A model generated the notes under the pieces. The model ran no database searches. It saw nothing but the letters and a program-made list of their open reading frames with translations, and was not told the DNA's origin. Made by a program: the position numbers and the translations under genes. Below are positions 1 through 9,606 of a stretch of DNA of 64,000 nucleotides, piece after piece (positions within the stretch are counted from its first letter, which is position 1; the number at the start of each line of letters is the position of its first letter). Source of the stretch: Planococcus sp. ISL-110 (GTDB lineage: Bacteria; Bacillota; Bacilli; Bacillales_A; Planococcaceae); contig NZ_JAGGPX010000037.1 in the NCBI RefSeq assembly GCF_018613575.1, positions 1 to 64,000 of the forward strand. Direction: 5' to 3'.

Positions 1-233
1 TACCGATTCCGGTAACGGCTTGTTTTTTTGTGGAAAAAAGAAGGTGGCAAACATTAAATCGTCTTTGCAAACCTTAACAGCAGATCAAAATAAGAAACAG
101 GAAAAGAAAATGAAAATTTCTTTTCTATGACAGAACTAGCTTGCCTGTAACTTCATGCCAGGAAATATGCCACTATGTAAAAATCTCTACTAGCCAAAGT
201 TCAATCGACCACAAGCCGGATCGAAAAGATTCA

Positions 234-250
234 CTATATAAGTTGAACTA
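234..250 (+). repeat. IS630 terminal inverted repeat, orfB side
   Basis: Reads CTATATAAGTTGAACTA and matches the reverse complement of 1363-1379 at 15 of 17 positions. It lies 7 bases beyond the orfB stop codon. Confidence 0.8.
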
Positions 251-256
251 ATGATT

Positions 257-787
257 TTATAATCTTACGCATAAACGGTTAATGGCTTCTTCGCGGCGGT
301 TCCGGATATCTTCGAGAAACGCACGAACTGCCAGAATGATTTTTTGAACGCTGCCGAAAAAAACATTGTTAATGACTGTTTCTTTTAGCCATTTCCATAC
401 GCCTTCCATTAAGTTCAGCTGCGGACTATAAGGCGACAAGAATACCAGTTCCAACCGATCCCGGTTTTCTTGGAGGAATGGCTGAATCAGATTCGCGTGA
501 TGGATTCGTGAATTATCCAGCACCATCACGATTTTGCCTGCTGGGTAGGCTTTCAGGAGCTGGGTCAGGAAATTTAAAAAGGTCTGGGCATCGTATTTTT
601 CTTCTTCCGTACAAAGAATGGCACCCGTTTCATAATTGAGGATGCCGATCAGTTTTACCCCTTTATGCTTTCCGTAGGTCGGAATGAGGCGTTGCTTTCC
701 TTTTAGAAACCAAGTTCGGCCAATGGCCTGGTAGTCCCGGATCATCGATTCATCTTCAAATAACAAATGATCGATGTCACCGTCCAT
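257..787 (-). CDS. IS630 transposase orfB (DDE catalytic part)
   Basis: 176 residues holding the DDE catalytic core: Asp in FEDES (residues 11-15), Asp in VLDNSRIHHA (about 90-99), and Glu in NLMEGVWKWLKE (about 125-136), with the family-typical SPYSPQLN in front of the last motif. It lies in the -1 frame relative to orfA, and its own ATG overlaps the orfA stop. No strong ribosome binding site stands before that ATG, which favours translation as a fusion through the A8 slip site. No internal stop is seen, so the element may still be active. Confidence 0.85.
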   Translation of the reverse strand: MDGDIDHLLFEDESMIRDYQAIGRTWFLKGKQRLIPTYGKHKGVKLIGILNYETGAILCTEEEKYDAQTFLNFLTQLLKAYPAGKIVMVLDNSRIHHANLIQPFLQENRDRLELVFLSPYSPQLNLMEGVWKWLKETVINNVFFGSVQKIILAVRAFLEDIRNRREEAINRLCVRL

Positions 788-1296
788 CAGCTTTTTTTTA
801 ACGCAGGGAAGGTTTCCTTCACGAAAAGCGCTTGTTTAACCGGATCGGCTTTCTCAAGTGTATAAGTTGGCCGCGTATAGCTAAGCCCAAGAGAATGAAG
901 GAGCTTGGACGCTCCTTTTGGTGTGTAAGACTTGCCCCATTCCCGTTCGATAAACTGGACCACCAAGCTGAGCGTCCAGTTTGACCGGGCCGGAAATCCG
1001 ACATCTGCCGGGGTCTTGTACGCGATAATTTCTTGCAAAACCTGTCGTTGAATAGCAGATAACTTTAGCGGTTTTCCGGTTGAAACCCCGCGACGAAGCC
1101 CGGCAATCCCGCTTTTTTGGTAGGCATCGACGTAGTTCAAGACCGTAAGCGAACAACGGCCAATAATTTCGGCAATCTCTGTTTCAGAATAGCCTTTTTT
1201 CCAGAGAAAAAGTGCCTGGTATCGCTCAAAAGAACGACGGTCCTGAGCCGTTTTTCTCGCTTCCTCCAATTCACGGATAACTTGATCATCGTTCAT
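787..1296 (-). CDS. IS630 transposase orfA (helix-turn-helix part)
   Basis: 169 residues. Residues about 20-75 form the helix-turn-helix typical of IS630/Tc1-type transposases (RYQALFLWKKGYSETEIAEI), followed by a winged-helix region with the conserved WTLSLVVQFIERE and a GLSYTRP stretch that precede the catalytic domain in the family. The frame ends at TGA, overlapping the ATG of orfB (TGATG). Just before the stop lies TTA AAA AAA AGC, a -1 slippage site (792-799), so a full-length OrfAB product is likely made by frameshifting. The protein binds the terminal repeats. The start ATG is preceded by AAAGGA at good spacing. Confidence 0.85.
   Translation of the reverse strand: MNDDQVIRELEEARKTAQDRRSFERYQALFLWKKGYSETEIAEIIGRCSLTVLNYVDAYQKSGIAGLRRGVSTGKPLKLSAIQRQVLQEIIAYKTPADVGFPARSNWTLSLVVQFIEREWGKSYTPKGASKLLHSLGLSYTRPTYTLEKADPVKQALFVKETFPALKKS
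792..799 (-). promoter_or_regulatory. Candidate -1 frameshift slip site (A8)
   Basis: On the coding strand the end of orfA reads TTA AAA AAA AGC TGA. The heptamer A AAA AAA lets tRNAs slip back one base, after which the frame runs AAG CTG ATG into orfB. This is a usual way for two-frame insertion sequences to make transposase. No downstream stimulatory structure was established. Confidence 0.6.
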
Positions 1297-1306
1297 CGCA
1301 CTCGTT

Positions 1307-1350
1307 CCTTTCGGGTAAACGATCCTTTCTGTTTACCCGAAAGGATCGTT
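1307..1350 (-). promoter_or_regulatory. Overlapping hairpins upstream of transposase orfA
   Basis: Two perfect inverted repeats share bases and exclude each other: arms 1307-1320 with 1331-1344 (14 bp), and arms 1318-1329 with 1339-1350 (12 bp). In the orfA message the first contains the GAAAGG that serves as part of the ribosome binding site. Its folding would hide that site, and the second hairpin would free it. Confidence 0.6.
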
Positions 1351-1362
1351 TTTTAAAAAACT

Positions 1363-1379
1363 AAGTTGAACTTATATAG
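1363..1379 (-). repeat. IS630 terminal inverted repeat, orfA side
   Basis: In reverse complement it reads CTATATAAGTTCAACTT and pairs with 234-250. It lies upstream of orfA, outside the hairpin region 1307-1350. Confidence 0.8.
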
Positions 1380-1759
1380 CTAATATACATTTGTCGGTAG
1401 AAGTGCGTCAGGGACCTCTTTTTTCACGAGCCCATTAAAGTGATGAGAAAAGAGTAACACGAACGCAAGATTCTATGGGGCAAACGGTTGGCTGCTTGCA
1501 GACTCGAAAATATCATATTCAGCAAAAGAGAAAAAGCCATGATCCAAAATTTGGATACATTACCAGTCGTGAAATTCAGGTGGAATATTCATGTCTCTGC
1601 TCGCCACTCCATGAATCAGTACGAAAGTCTGAGGAATCTGCTAACTTCCTATATACAGCAAGACTTTGCACGCATTTTCACTCTTGCATTCTTTGGGCTT
1701 TTCCCCTAATATAAAAACTAATTCTTATAGGGAAATGTAAGATTGAGAGGGTGTAGAGA
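1380..1759. other. Intergenic stretch with no recognised gene
   Basis: About 380 bases between the insertion sequence and yebE. Two short open frames occur (1475-1714 and 1488-1709), but neither has a convincing ribosome binding site or a recognisable protein, and they overlap in different frames. It may be debris left by insertion events. The same holds for 1-233, where nothing was recognised. Confidence 0.4.
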
Positions 1760-2302
1760 TTGGATGTAAATCCGTGGCTTATGGTATTGATCATTTTCTC
1801 GATCAATATTGTTTACGTAACTTTTTTCACCGTACGGATGATCATGACCTTAAAAGGCTATCGCTATTTAGCTGCTGCTGTCAGTATGGTGGAAGTTGTC
1901 ATCTATATAGTAGGACTTGGATTGGTTCTTGAAAATCTTGATCAAATCCAAAACCTGATTGCCTACGCTTTGGGATACGGATCTGGTGTCATTATTGGAT
2001 CTAAAATTGAAGAGAAAATGGCTTTAGGCTATATTACAGTAAATGTCATCACGAGTGAAGCTGGGGAGTATCTGCCTAAGCAACTCCGGGAAAAAGGCTA
2101 TGGCGTCACGGATTGGAATGCCAATGGCCGTGACGGCGGCCGGCAATCGATGCAGATTTTGACTCCGCGAAAAATGGAACTGAAATTGTACAAAGCCATT
2201 CAGGAAATTGATCCGAAGGCCTTTATCATTGCGTATGAGGCTAAAACGATTCATGGCGGATTTTGGGTGAAAACAGTGAAAAGGGGCAATTTATATAAAT
2301 GA
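1760..2302 (+). CDS. yebE: YebE-like membrane protein, DUF2179/UPF0316
   Basis: 180 residues. The first 75 or so contain three hydrophobic segments (about 6-28, 36-58 and 66-80). The remainder is soluble and carries the DUF2179 region with the segment [16 protein letters not shown], thought to be a small-ligand or regulatory domain. It closely resembles B. subtilis YebE, whose role is unknown. The start is a TTG with GAGAGGG upstream. It overlaps the next gene by four bases, and the yebE-yebG-pur order is the one in B. subtilis. Confidence 0.85.
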   Translation: MDVNPWLMVLIIFSINIVYVTFFTVRMIMTLKGYRYLAAAVSMVEVVIYIVGLGLVLENLDQIQNLIAYALGYGSGVIIGSKIEEKMALGYITVNVITSEAGEYLPKQLREKGYGVTDWNANGRDGGRQSMQILTPRKMELKLYKAIQEIDPKAFIIAYEAKTIHGGFWVKTVKRGNLYK

Positions 2303-2484
2303 GTAAAAATACGATATGGTTTGAAGTCGAAGAACATGAATCCATTTCACAATGCTTGGATCGAATGAAAGCACAAGGTTATTCGGCTGTTGGGCGAAAA
2401 GAAGAGCCTTTATTCGAAGAGATAAATGGACAGCCAGTACCGTTAAGGCAAATTGTTAAATTTAAAGGGAGTAAACTTGAGTAA
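2299..2484 (+). CDS. yebG: YebG-like NETI-motif small protein
   Basis: 61 residues, overlapping yebE by ATGA and so translationally coupled. It resembles the small Bacillales YebG proteins: a short acidic to neutral soluble protein with a conserved N-terminal [16 protein letters not shown] and a central [11 protein letters not shown]. No enzymatic motif is visible and the role is unknown. It is the last gene before the purine operon leader. Confidence 0.75.
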   Translation: MSKNTIWFEVEEHESISQCLDRMKAQGYSAVGRKEEPLFEEINGQPVPLRQIVKFKGSKLE

Positions 2485-2502
2485 TAACAAATTATCCCTT
2501 TT

Positions 2503-2546
2503 AAATCCGAACGATTAAATAATTAAATAACCTATCGTTCGACTTT
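2503..2546 (+). promoter_or_regulatory. Paired PurR boxes
   Basis: Box 1 (2503-2515) reads AAATCCGAACGAT and fits the Bacillus PurBox AWWWCCGAACWWT except at one base. Box 2 (2534-2546) is its inverted partner, AAAGTCGAACGAT in reverse complement. The CGAACGAT cores are 18 bases apart and lie just upstream of the -35 box, as in the B. subtilis pur operon. PurR bound here would repress when PRPP is low. Confidence 0.85.
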
Positions 2547-2550
2547 ATCA

Positions 2551-2579
2551 TTGACGTACTTTGGTCAGCTTGTTATGAT
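2551..2579 (+). promoter_or_regulatory. Sigma-A promoter of the purine operon
   Basis: TTGACG (2551-2556) and TATGAT (2574-2579) are separated by 17 bases. Transcription should begin near 2586, directly before the riboswitch aptamer. Confidence 0.85.
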
Positions 2580-2588
2580 AAATAAGGA

Positions 2589-2660
2589 TACCCCATATAT
2601 GCAGAAGAATTGGCTTCTGCGTCTCTACCAGGACACCGTAATGTCCGGACTATGCGGGAA
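2589..2660 (+). ncRNA. Purine riboswitch aptamer, guanine class
   Basis: The aptamer has a P1 formed by CCCCATA with TATGCGGG (one bulge), a P2 of GCAGAAG with CTTCTGC, the conserved GTCTCTACC, and a P3 of GGACA with TGTCC. The residue that reads the ligand base is the C in GGACTATG, as in the guanine-responsive xpt switch, not the U found in adenine switches. Guanine or hypoxanthine binding should favour the downstream terminator. A segment at 2661-2670 (AGCAACTTAA) can pair with the terminator's left arm and may be part of the antiterminator. Confidence 0.9.
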
Positions 2661-2731
2661 AGCAACTTAATGGATCGTAAAACGAAGGATCGGCATTTCT
2701 ATGCCCTCATCCATAAATTCGTTTCATGTAC

Positions 2732-2796
2732 AGTCCTTAAGTAAACTGCTTTTCACGTTATGTGAGCAGTTTACTTAAGGGCTTTTTATTTTTTAA
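2732..2796 (+). terminator. Riboswitch-controlled terminator before purE
   Basis: A 19-bp stem (2732-2750 with 2765-2783, one G-T pair) is followed by a T-rich run. It stands 16 bases before the purE start and is the expression platform of the purine riboswitch. Confidence 0.9.
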
Positions 2797-2811
2797 AGGA
2801 GAGTGTAATCG

Positions 2812-3300
2812 ATGAATCCGCGAATTGGCATCATTATGGGAAGTACGAGTGATTGGGAAACAATGAAGCATGCGTGTGACGTATTGGATGAATTGGGATT
2901 AACCTATGAAAAGAAAGTGGTTTCAGCACACCGGACACCGGATTTGATGTTCAGCTATGCCGAACAGGCGCGTGAACGCGGACTTCGAGTCATCGTTGCA
3001 GGAGCAGGTGGTGCTGCACATTTACCGGGTATGGTGGCAGCAAAGACTACATTGCCGGTTATCGGTGTACCTGTTCAGTCCAAAGCGTTAAATGGTTTGG
3101 ATTCCTTGTTATCAATCGTTCAGATGCCAGGCGGAGTTCCAGTAGCGACTGTGGCCATCGGCAAAGCGGGCGCTGTGAATGCCGGCTTGCTGGCCGCTCA
3201 AATACTGGGGACGGTCGACGAAGCAGTAGCACAGGCCTTACAGAATAGACGGGACCGGACAGCGGCTGCCGTTATAGAAAGTTCAGGTGACTTGATATGA
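2812..3300 (+). CDS. purE: N5-carboxyaminoimidazole ribonucleotide mutase
   Basis: 162 residues, normal for bacterial class I PurE. It moves the carboxyl group of N5-CAIR to give CAIR, acting after PurK. The N-terminal GSTSDWETM (10-18), SAHRTPD (38-44) and [12 protein letters not shown] (63-74) are the substrate-binding signatures, with the catalytic His at about 40. The protein is a soluble octamer in the family. AAAGGAG precedes the ATG. It is the first gene of the operon and overlaps purK by ATGA. Confidence 0.97.
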   Translation: MNPRIGIIMGSTSDWETMKHACDVLDELGLTYEKKVVSAHRTPDLMFSYAEQARERGLRVIVAGAGGAAHLPGMVAAKTTLPVIGVPVQSKALNGLDSLLSIVQMPGGVPVATVAIGKAGAVNAGLLAAQILGTVDEAVAQALQNRRDRTAAAVIESSGDLI

Positions 3301-4421
3301 CCAAAACCATTTTGCCGGGCCAAACAATCGGGATTATCGGCGGTGGACAATTAGGGCGCATGATGGCCCTTGCAGCAAAAGAAGCAGGGTTTAAAATTGC
3401 GGTTCTCGATCCGGGAATGGATTCGCCAACAGGCCAAGTAGCCGATATTCAAATTATCGCTCCTTTTGATGACCAGCATGCACTGGAAGAATTGGCTGAG
3501 GTGAGTGATGTCATCACTTATGAGTTTGAAAATATCGATGTTGAAGGATTGAAAAAACTAGCAGAAATCGCTTATGTGCCACAAGGCGCGGAATTGATTC
3601 GAGTGACGCAGAACCGGATTTTTGAGAAGCAGTCTATTTCTGGGGCTGGAGTAGTTGTTGCAGACTATATTACAGCTTCCACATTCGAGGAACTATCAGA
3701 AAAAAGCAGCGAGCTGCCCCTTCCTTTCGTTGTGAAAACTGCACGTGGCGGTTACGACGGCAAAGGGCAGCAAACGGTTTCTTCTATTGATGAACTGCAC
3801 TTGGCGGAAATGTTGTTTGAAAATGGCGAATGTGTCGCGGAAGCCTTTGTTGACTTCACGAAAGAGATTTCGGTGATCATTCAGCGCAATGTGCACGGTG
3901 AAACAGCTATTTTGCCGATCGGTGAAAATATTCATAAAGAACATATTCTGCATCAAACGATTGTACCGGCACGAATCGATAAAGAGACGGTCGTTCAAGC
4001 ACAGCAGGCTGCTGAAAAAATCGCAGCACATCTGAACATGATCGGAACGTTGGCGGTTGAAATGTTTGTTTTGGAAAATGGCAGCATCATTGTCAATGAG
4101 CTGGCCCCGCGCCCGCATAATTCAGGGCATTACTCGATAGAAGCTACGAACATCTCGCAGTTTCATCAGCATGTCCGTGCCGTATGCGGCTGGCCGCTAA
4201 GACAGCCGAAGTTGTGGTCAGACGCGGTAATGGTCAATGTACTAGGGGAACATGTCGCGCCACTCACTTCGAAAATCGCACAATTTCCGAATTGGTCGAT
4301 TCATTTGTACGGAAAAGATGAAGCGAAGCAGAAACGGAAGATGGGACATGTTACGATATTAACGGAAGACTTAGAGGCAACTTTAAGTGAAATAGACGCA
4401 TCCGGCATCTGGCCGGAATAA
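3297..4421 (+). CDS. purK: N5-carboxyaminoimidazole ribonucleotide synthase
   Basis: 374 residues, ATP-grasp family. It uses ATP and bicarbonate to convert AIR to N5-CAIR. The N-terminal glycine-rich [12 protein letters not shown] (12-23), the ATP-grasp segment [13 protein letters not shown], and the metal and substrate region [17 protein letters not shown] are all present. The start ATG overlaps the purE stop, so the two enzymes that work in sequence are coupled. Length and motifs are complete. Confidence 0.96.
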   Translation: MTKTILPGQTIGIIGGGQLGRMMALAAKEAGFKIAVLDPGMDSPTGQVADIQIIAPFDDQHALEELAEVSDVITYEFENIDVEGLKKLAEIAYVPQGAELIRVTQNRIFEKQSISGAGVVVADYITASTFEELSEKSSELPLPFVVKTARGGYDGKGQQTVSSIDELHLAEMLFENGECVAEAFVDFTKEISVIIQRNVHGETAILPIGENIHKEHILHQTIVPARIDKETVVQAQQAAEKIAAHLNMIGTLAVEMFVLENGSIIVNELAPRPHNSGHYSIEATNISQFHQHVRAVCGWPLRQPKLWSDAVMVNVLGEHVAPLTSKIAQFPNWSIHLYGKDEAKQKRKMGHVTILTEDLEATLSEIDASGIWPE

Positions 4422-4437
4422 TTGGAGGAACTTACAA

Positions 4438-5733
4438 ATGATCGCACGCTATACACGGCCTGAAATGGGCGCAATTTGGACAGATGAAAACAAATACAAT
4501 GCATGGCTGGAAGTTGAAATTCTGGCATGTGAAGCTTGGGCTGAAATCGGTGATATTCCAAAAGAAGACGTGGCAAAAATCCGCAAGGATGCTTCTTTTT
4601 CAGTAGACCGCATTTTGGAAATTGAAGAAGAAACCCGCCACGATGTGGTAGCTTTCACAAGAGCGGTATCTGAAACACTTGGCGAAGAACGCAAATGGGT
4701 TCATTACGGTTTAACTTCAACAGATGTTGTAGATACAGCCCTTTCGTACTTGCTGAAGCAGGCAAACGTCATTATCCGTAAAGATTTGACGAACTTCATC
4801 GAAATTCTTGCGAATAAAGCCAAAGAGCACAAGATGACGGTCATGATGGGCCGGACGCACGGTGTTCATGCAGAACCGACTACTTTCGGTTTGAAGCTGG
4901 CTCTATGGCACGAAGAAATGAAACGCAACCTGGAACGTTTTGAAGCAGCTGCTGCTTCAATTGAAACAGGCAAAATGTCTGGTGCAGTTGGAACTTATGC
5001 CAATATCGATCCGTTTGTTGAAGCTTATGTCTGCAAAGAGTTGGGGCTTGCAGCATCACCGATTTCGACACAAACTTTGCAGCGCGACCGCCATGCACAA
5101 TATTTGAGCGTTCTTGCATTGATCGGTTCATCTATCGAAAAATTCGCTACGGAAATCCGCGGACTGCAAAAATCAGAAACGCGTGAAGTAGAGGAATTCT
5201 TTGCAAAAGGCCAAAAAGGCTCTTCTGCAATGCCGCATAAACGCAACCCGATCGGTTCTGAAAATATGACAGGGCTTGCCCGTCTGATCCGTGGCTATAT
5301 GCTGACAGCTTACGAAAATGTTGCACTTTGGCACGAACGCGATATTTCGCATTCATCTGCTGAACGGGTGATTTTGCCGGATGCGACGATTGCACTGAAT
5401 TATATGCTCAACCGTTTTGGCAATATCGTCAAAAACTTGACAGTGTTTCCTGAAAATATGAAACGCAATATGGATTCAACGCTTGGCCTGATTTATTCGC
5501 AGCGTGTGCTATTGGCCTTGATCGATAAGGGAATGGCTCGTGAAGCCGCTTATGACACGGTTCAACCATGTGCGATGGAAGCGTGGGAAAACCAGACGCA
5601 TTTCCGCAAAATCGTGGAAGCGAATGACACCATCACATCTAAACTATCCAAAGAAGATTTGGATGACTGCTTTGATTATAATCATCACCTGCAGCAAGTG
5701 AACATGATTTTCGACCGACTTGGACTAAATTAA
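4438..5733 (+). CDS. purB: Adenylosuccinate lyase
   Basis: 431 residues, fumarase/aspartase superfamily. It splits SAICAR to AICAR and adenylosuccinate to AMP, releasing fumarate, and so serves two points of the pathway. [10 protein letters not shown] (138-147) contains the general acid His, and the flexible signature loop [16 protein letters not shown] (262-277) carries the catalytic Ser. TSTDVVD (94-100) is also conserved. A GGAGG sits 10 bases before the ATG. It lies between purK and purC, as in B. subtilis. Confidence 0.97.
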   Translation: MIARYTRPEMGAIWTDENKYNAWLEVEILACEAWAEIGDIPKEDVAKIRKDASFSVDRILEIEEETRHDVVAFTRAVSETLGEERKWVHYGLTSTDVVDTALSYLLKQANVIIRKDLTNFIEILANKAKEHKMTVMMGRTHGVHAEPTTFGLKLALWHEEMKRNLERFEAAAASIETGKMSGAVGTYANIDPFVEAYVCKELGLAASPISTQTLQRDRHAQYLSVLALIGSSIEKFATEIRGLQKSETREVEEFFAKGQKGSSAMPHKRNPIGSENMTGLARLIRGYMLTAYENVALWHERDISHSSAERVILPDATIALNYMLNRFGNIVKNLTVFPENMKRNMDSTLGLIYSQRVLLALIDKGMAREAAYDTVQPCAMEAWENQTHFRKIVEANDTITSKLSKEDLDDCFDYNHHLQQVNMIFDRLGLN

Positions 5734-5749
5734 ACGGGGGCTTTTAAAA

Positions 5750-6466
5750 ATGGAAAAAGGTCAGTTATTGTACGAAGGAAAAGCAAAACGCTTATATGCA
5801 ACGGACGAAGAGGGAATTTTGTGGGTGGAATATAAAGATTCAGCAACGGCTTTCAACGGTGAGAAGAAAGAGGAAATCACCGGCAAAGGCATTTTGAACA
5901 ATAAAATCACGTCACTGATTTTCGAGAAATTGCAGGAAGCGGGCATTGCTTCTCATTTTGTCAAGCAATTGTCTGACCATGAACAATTGGTGCAGCGCGT
6001 CAGCATCATTCCATTGGAAGTGGTGGTCCGCAACATCACAGCCGGCAGCATGGCCAAACGCCTCGGGATTGAAGAAGGTATGGCCATCAGCCGCCCGGTA
6101 GTTGAGTTTTATTTGAAAGATGATGAATTGGGCGATCCATTGATCACGGATGAGCACGTCGATATGCTGAAGCTGGCAACTGCAGAAGAAGTGGCAGAGC
6201 TCAAGCACAAAGCACGTGAAATCAATGAGGTCCTGATTGGCTTTTTCAAGGAAATCGGTGTTGATCTGGTCGATTTCAAAATCGAATTTGGCCGCGACAC
6301 GGATGGCAATATCCTATTGGCCGATGAAATTTCGCCGGACACCTGCCGGCTTTGGGACATGGAAACCAAGCAAAAGCTCGATAAAGACGTATTTCGCCGC
6401 AATCTAGGGAATTTGACAGAAGCGTACGAACTCATTTTAACTCGTCTAGGAGGACAACACTCATGA
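5750..6466 (+). CDS. purC: SAICAR synthase
   Basis: 238 residues, the usual bacterial length. It joins CAIR and aspartate with ATP to make SAICAR, the substrate of PurB. YEGKAKRLY (8-16) is the ATP-binding entry motif, VVVRNITAGSMAKR marks the substrate site, and DEISPDTCRLWD near residue 195 binds metal. The gene begins 16 bases after purB and overlaps purS by four bases. Confidence 0.97.
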   Translation: MEKGQLLYEGKAKRLYATDEEGILWVEYKDSATAFNGEKKEEITGKGILNNKITSLIFEKLQEAGIASHFVKQLSDHEQLVQRVSIIPLEVVVRNITAGSMAKRLGIEEGMAISRPVVEFYLKDDELGDPLITDEHVDMLKLATAEEVAELKHKAREINEVLIGFFKEIGVDLVDFKIEFGRDTDGNILLADEISPDTCRLWDMETKQKLDKDVFRRNLGNLTEAYELILTRLGGQHS

Positions 6467-6717
6467 AAAAAGTAAAAGTATACGTAACATTGCGCGAAAG
6501 TGTATTAGACCCGCAAGGTTCTGCAGTTATGGGCTCTCTTCATAAAATGGGCTATGATGAAGTGGAAGACGTACGGATCGGCAAATACCTGGAATTGGTC
6601 ATTGGAGACAGCGAACGGGATGTGGATGCTCTAGTCAACGAGTTGTGTCATCGTCTGTTAGCCAACACCGTAATTGAAGATTACCGTTATGAAATTGAGG
6701 AGGTTGTCTCGCAATGA
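6463..6717 (+). CDS. purS: FGAM synthase subunit PurS
   Basis: 84 residues. PurS is the small bridging subunit that, as a dimer, holds PurQ and the short PurL together so ammonia can pass from one to the other. The N-terminal [18 protein letters not shown] is the family signature. AGGAGG precedes the ATG, which overlaps the purC stop, and its own end overlaps purQ by ATGA. Its presence fits the 741-residue PurL, which lacks a built-in PurS-like and glutaminase domain. Confidence 0.96.
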   Translation: MKKVKVYVTLRESVLDPQGSAVMGSLHKMGYDEVEDVRIGKYLELVIGDSERDVDALVNELCHRLLANTVIEDYRYEIEEVVSQ

Positions 6718-7397
6718 AATTCGCAGTGATTGTTTTCCCCGGCTCAAATTGTGACTTGGATATGTACCATGCGGTCAAAGACGAACTAGGTGAAGAAGCG
6801 GAATACGTATGGCATGACTCAAAAGATTTGAGCAGCTATGACGGCATTTTGCTGCCAGGCGGATTTTCATACGGTGATTACCTGCGCTGCGGCGCGATTG
6901 CCCAGTTTTCCGGTGTCATGGACGAAGTGAGAAAAGCAGCAGAAGCAGGAAAACCGGTTCTTGGAATCTGTAACGGTTTCCAGATCTTAACGGAAGCAGG
7001 GTTGTTGCCAGGCGTTCTTTTGCGCAACAAGAACCTGAAGTTCATGTGCCGTACCGTTGGATTGAAAGTCGAGAACAATAATACCTTGTTTACCAACGAA
7101 TACGAACAAGGCCAGGAAATCCAAATTCCAATCGCTCACGGAGAAGGCAATTATTTCTGCGACGATGCGACATATACTCACCTCAAGGAAAACAATCAAA
7201 TCGTCTTTACGTATGCAGATGATTTTAATGGCAGCCGAAATAATATCGCAGGCATCATCAACGAACGCGGAAATGTGCTCGGCATGATGCCGCATCCGGA
7301 ACGTGCAGTGTCCGACTTGATCGGCGGCAAGGATGGATTAGCTTTATTCAGATCAATCGTAAAACAGTGGAGGGAAGCACATGTCAGTCATGCTTGA
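6714..7397 (+). CDS. purQ: FGAM synthase glutaminase subunit PurQ
   Basis: 227 residues, class I glutamine amidotransferase. It supplies ammonia from glutamine to PurL. The nucleophile Cys86 lies in GICNGFQ, and His194 and Glu196 in MPHPERAV complete the triad. The oxyanion region [12 protein letters not shown] is at 48-59. GAGGAGG stands before the ATG. It overlaps purS by four bases and purL by 17, consistent with equal production of the complex. Confidence 0.97.
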   Translation: MKFAVIVFPGSNCDLDMYHAVKDELGEEAEYVWHDSKDLSSYDGILLPGGFSYGDYLRCGAIAQFSGVMDEVRKAAEAGKPVLGICNGFQILTEAGLLPGVLLRNKNLKFMCRTVGLKVENNNTLFTNEYEQGQEIQIPIAHGEGNYFCDDATYTHLKENNQIVFTYADDFNGSRNNIAGIINERGNVLGMMPHPERAVSDLIGGKDGLALFRSIVKQWREAHVSHA

Positions 7398-9606
7398 ACC
7401 AAATGCTGCTCAGATAAAAGAACAGAAAATTTATCAGCAAATGGGCTTATCGGATGCAGAATTCGCAATGGTCGAAGAGATTTTAGGAAGAACACCCAAT
7501 TACACGGAAACCGGTTTGTTTTCGGTAATGTGGTCTGAACATTGTTCTTATAAAAATTCAAAACCGGTCCTGGCAAAATTCCCGACCAAAGGAGAACGTG
7601 TTCTGCAGGGGCCGGGTGAAGGCGCTGGAATCGTTGACATCGGCGACGGGCAAGCGGTCGTTTTCAAGATGGAATCTCATAACCACCCTTCAGCCATCGA
7701 ACCTTATCAGGGCGCTGCTACCGGCGTAGGCGGAATTATCCGCGACGTGTTCTCGATGGGCGCTCGTCCGATTGCGTTGCTAAATTCGCTTCGTTTCGGT
7801 GAATTGACCACTCCGCGGGTGAAATACCTGTTTGAAGAAGTGGTTGCCGGTATTGCGGGCTATGGAAACTGCATCGGCATCCCGACAGTTGGGGGAGAAA
7901 TTCAGTTTGACGAATGCTATGATGGCAATCCACTGGTCAATGCCATGTGCGTCGGATTGATCAATCACGAAGATATCCAAAAAGGCATCGCCAAAGGCAC
8001 GGGCAACCCGGTGATGTACGTCGGCGCTAAAACAGGGCGCGATGGTATCCACGGTGCCACTTTCGCTTCTGAGGAATTGACAGACGGCTCTGATAAAAAT
8101 CGTCCGGCTGTTCAGGTCGGCGATCCATTTATGGAGAAGCTGTTACTGGAAGCCTGCCTGGAATTGATCAAATCGGATGCGTTAATCGGTATTCAGGACA
8201 TGGGTGCGGCCGGATTGACTTCATCTTCAGCTGAAATGGCTTCAAAAGCGGGATCAGGCATCGAGATGGACCTCGATCATATTCCGCAGCGTGAAACCGG
8301 CATGACGGCTTACGAAATGATGCTTTCTGAATCACAGGAGCGCATGCTTATTGTCGTTGCAGCAGGACGCGAGCCTGAAATCGTTGAGTTGTTCGAGAAA
8401 TACGGACTGGATGCTGTCACTGTCGGCACCGTGACCGATGACTCGACGCTTCGTTTGAAGCATAAAGGGGAAATCGTTGCAGAAGTGCCGGTTGACGCGC
8501 TTGCAGAAGATGCGCCAGTTTACCATAAGCCATCAGCAGTTCCTGCATACTTTACAGAGTTCCAACAGCTGGACAATGCAGAACCGAAAGTCTCAGATTA
8601 CAATGAAACCTTGACGGCGTTATTGAAACAACCGACGATCGCTTCGAAAGAATGGGTCTATGATCAATACGATCATCAGGTGCGCACGAGCACTGTGGTC
8701 AGTCCGGGGTCGGATGCAGCAATTGTCCGTGTCCGTGGCACCAATAAAGGGCTTGCCATGACGACGGATTGTAACTCGCGTTATATTTACCTGGATCCGG
8801 AAACCGGGGGCAAAATCGCAGTGGCGGAAGCGGCACGAAATGTGGTCGTTTCCGGTGCAAAACCTCTTGCCATCACCGATTGCCTAAACTTCGGCAACCC
8901 GGAAAAACCGGAAATCTTCTGGCAGCTTGAAAAAGCGGCAGACGGCATGTCTGAAGCCTGTACAATCCTGGATTCTCCAGTTATCGGCGGAAACGTCTCG
9001 TTATACAATGAAACCAATGGCACCGCTATTTATCCGACACCGACAATCGGTATGGTCGGTCTTGTGGAAGACCTTTCACACGTCACGACGCAAGACGCCA
9101 AAAAACAAGGCGACCTGGTGTATTTGATTGGGGAAAGCTTTACGGAGTTTGGCGGCAGTGAACTGCAGAAGATGGTGGAAGGGCGTATTTTCGGCAAAGC
9201 GCCAGCCATCGACTTGACAGTGGAAGCAAAACGCCAAAAAGAAATTCTTTCAGCTATTCAGCAAGGGCTTATCGCTTCGGCGCATGACGTTGCAGAAGGC
9301 GGCGTTGCCGTCGCATTAGCTGAAAAAACTTTCGGCCAAGGATTGGGAATGGACGTCACGTTGTCCGGATCGGCGACAACGGCTCTTTTCAGCGAATCGC
9401 AGTCACGCTTTGTAGTGACAGTCAGCCCGGAAAAAGCAGCACAATTCGAAAAGATCGTATCAGATGCCAAGAAAATCGGCCAAGTCACGGGAGACAACTT
9501 AGTGATCAACGGTGAAGACGGTACGGCTTGGGTCAACGATTCAGTCGCAACGCTTCGCTCAGCTTGGAAAGGAGCTATCCCATGCTTGCTGAAATCAGAA
9601 GCTTAA
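7381..9606 (+). CDS. purL: FGAM synthase large subunit PurL
   Basis: 741 residues, the short PurL of Firmicutes and archaea, which needs PurS and PurQ. It converts FGAR to FGAM with ATP and ammonia. [13 protein letters not shown] near residue 40, [22 protein letters not shown] near 97-118 (nucleotide and metal site) and [19 protein letters not shown] are conserved in the AIR synthase-related fold, which is repeated in the C-terminal half ([12 protein letters not shown]). The start inside purQ has GGAGG upstream, and the end overlaps purF by 25 bases. Confidence 0.97.
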   Translation: MSVMLEPNAAQIKEQKIYQQMGLSDAEFAMVEEILGRTPNYTETGLFSVMWSEHCSYKNSKPVLAKFPTKGERVLQGPGEGAGIVDIGDGQAVVFKMESHNHPSAIEPYQGAATGVGGIIRDVFSMGARPIALLNSLRFGELTTPRVKYLFEEVVAGIAGYGNCIGIPTVGGEIQFDECYDGNPLVNAMCVGLINHEDIQKGIAKGTGNPVMYVGAKTGRDGIHGATFASEELTDGSDKNRPAVQVGDPFMEKLLLEACLELIKSDALIGIQDMGAAGLTSSSAEMASKAGSGIEMDLDHIPQRETGMTAYEMMLSESQERMLIVVAAGREPEIVELFEKYGLDAVTVGTVTDDSTLRLKHKGEIVAEVPVDALAEDAPVYHKPSAVPAYFTEFQQLDNAEPKVSDYNETLTALLKQPTIASKEWVYDQYDHQVRTSTVVSPGSDAAIVRVRGTNKGLAMTTDCNSRYIYLDPETGGKIAVAEAARNVVVSGAKPLAITDCLNFGNPEKPEIFWQLEKAADGMSEACTILDSPVIGGNVSLYNETNGTAIYPTPTIGMVGLVEDLSHVTTQDAKKQGDLVYLIGESFTEFGGSELQKMVEGRIFGKAPAIDLTVEAKRQKEILSAIQQGLIASAHDVAEGGVAVALAEKTFGQGLGMDVTLSGSATTALFSESQSRFVVTVSPEKAAQFEKIVSDAKKIGQVTGDNLVINGEDGTAWVNDSVATLRSAWKGAIPCLLKSEA

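Larger units (their letters stand above)
234..1379 (-). mobile_element. IS630-family insertion sequence
   Basis: A segment of about 1.15 kb is bounded by 17-bp imperfect inverted repeats (234-250, CTATATAAGTTGAACTA; and 1363-1379 in reverse complement, CTATATAAGTTCAACTT), with TA-rich ends as expected for a family that inserts at TA. It carries a helix-turn-helix reading frame followed by a DDE-transposase frame in the -1 frame. The IR, the split transposase and the DDE motifs all point to IS630. The exact outer TA cannot be fixed because the ends are themselves TATATA-rich. Confidence 0.88.

Noticed and set aside
1475-1714. Two overlapping 73 to 79-codon frames
   Set aside because: No ribosome site, no recognisable protein, and both are equally likely; kept only as an intergenic note.
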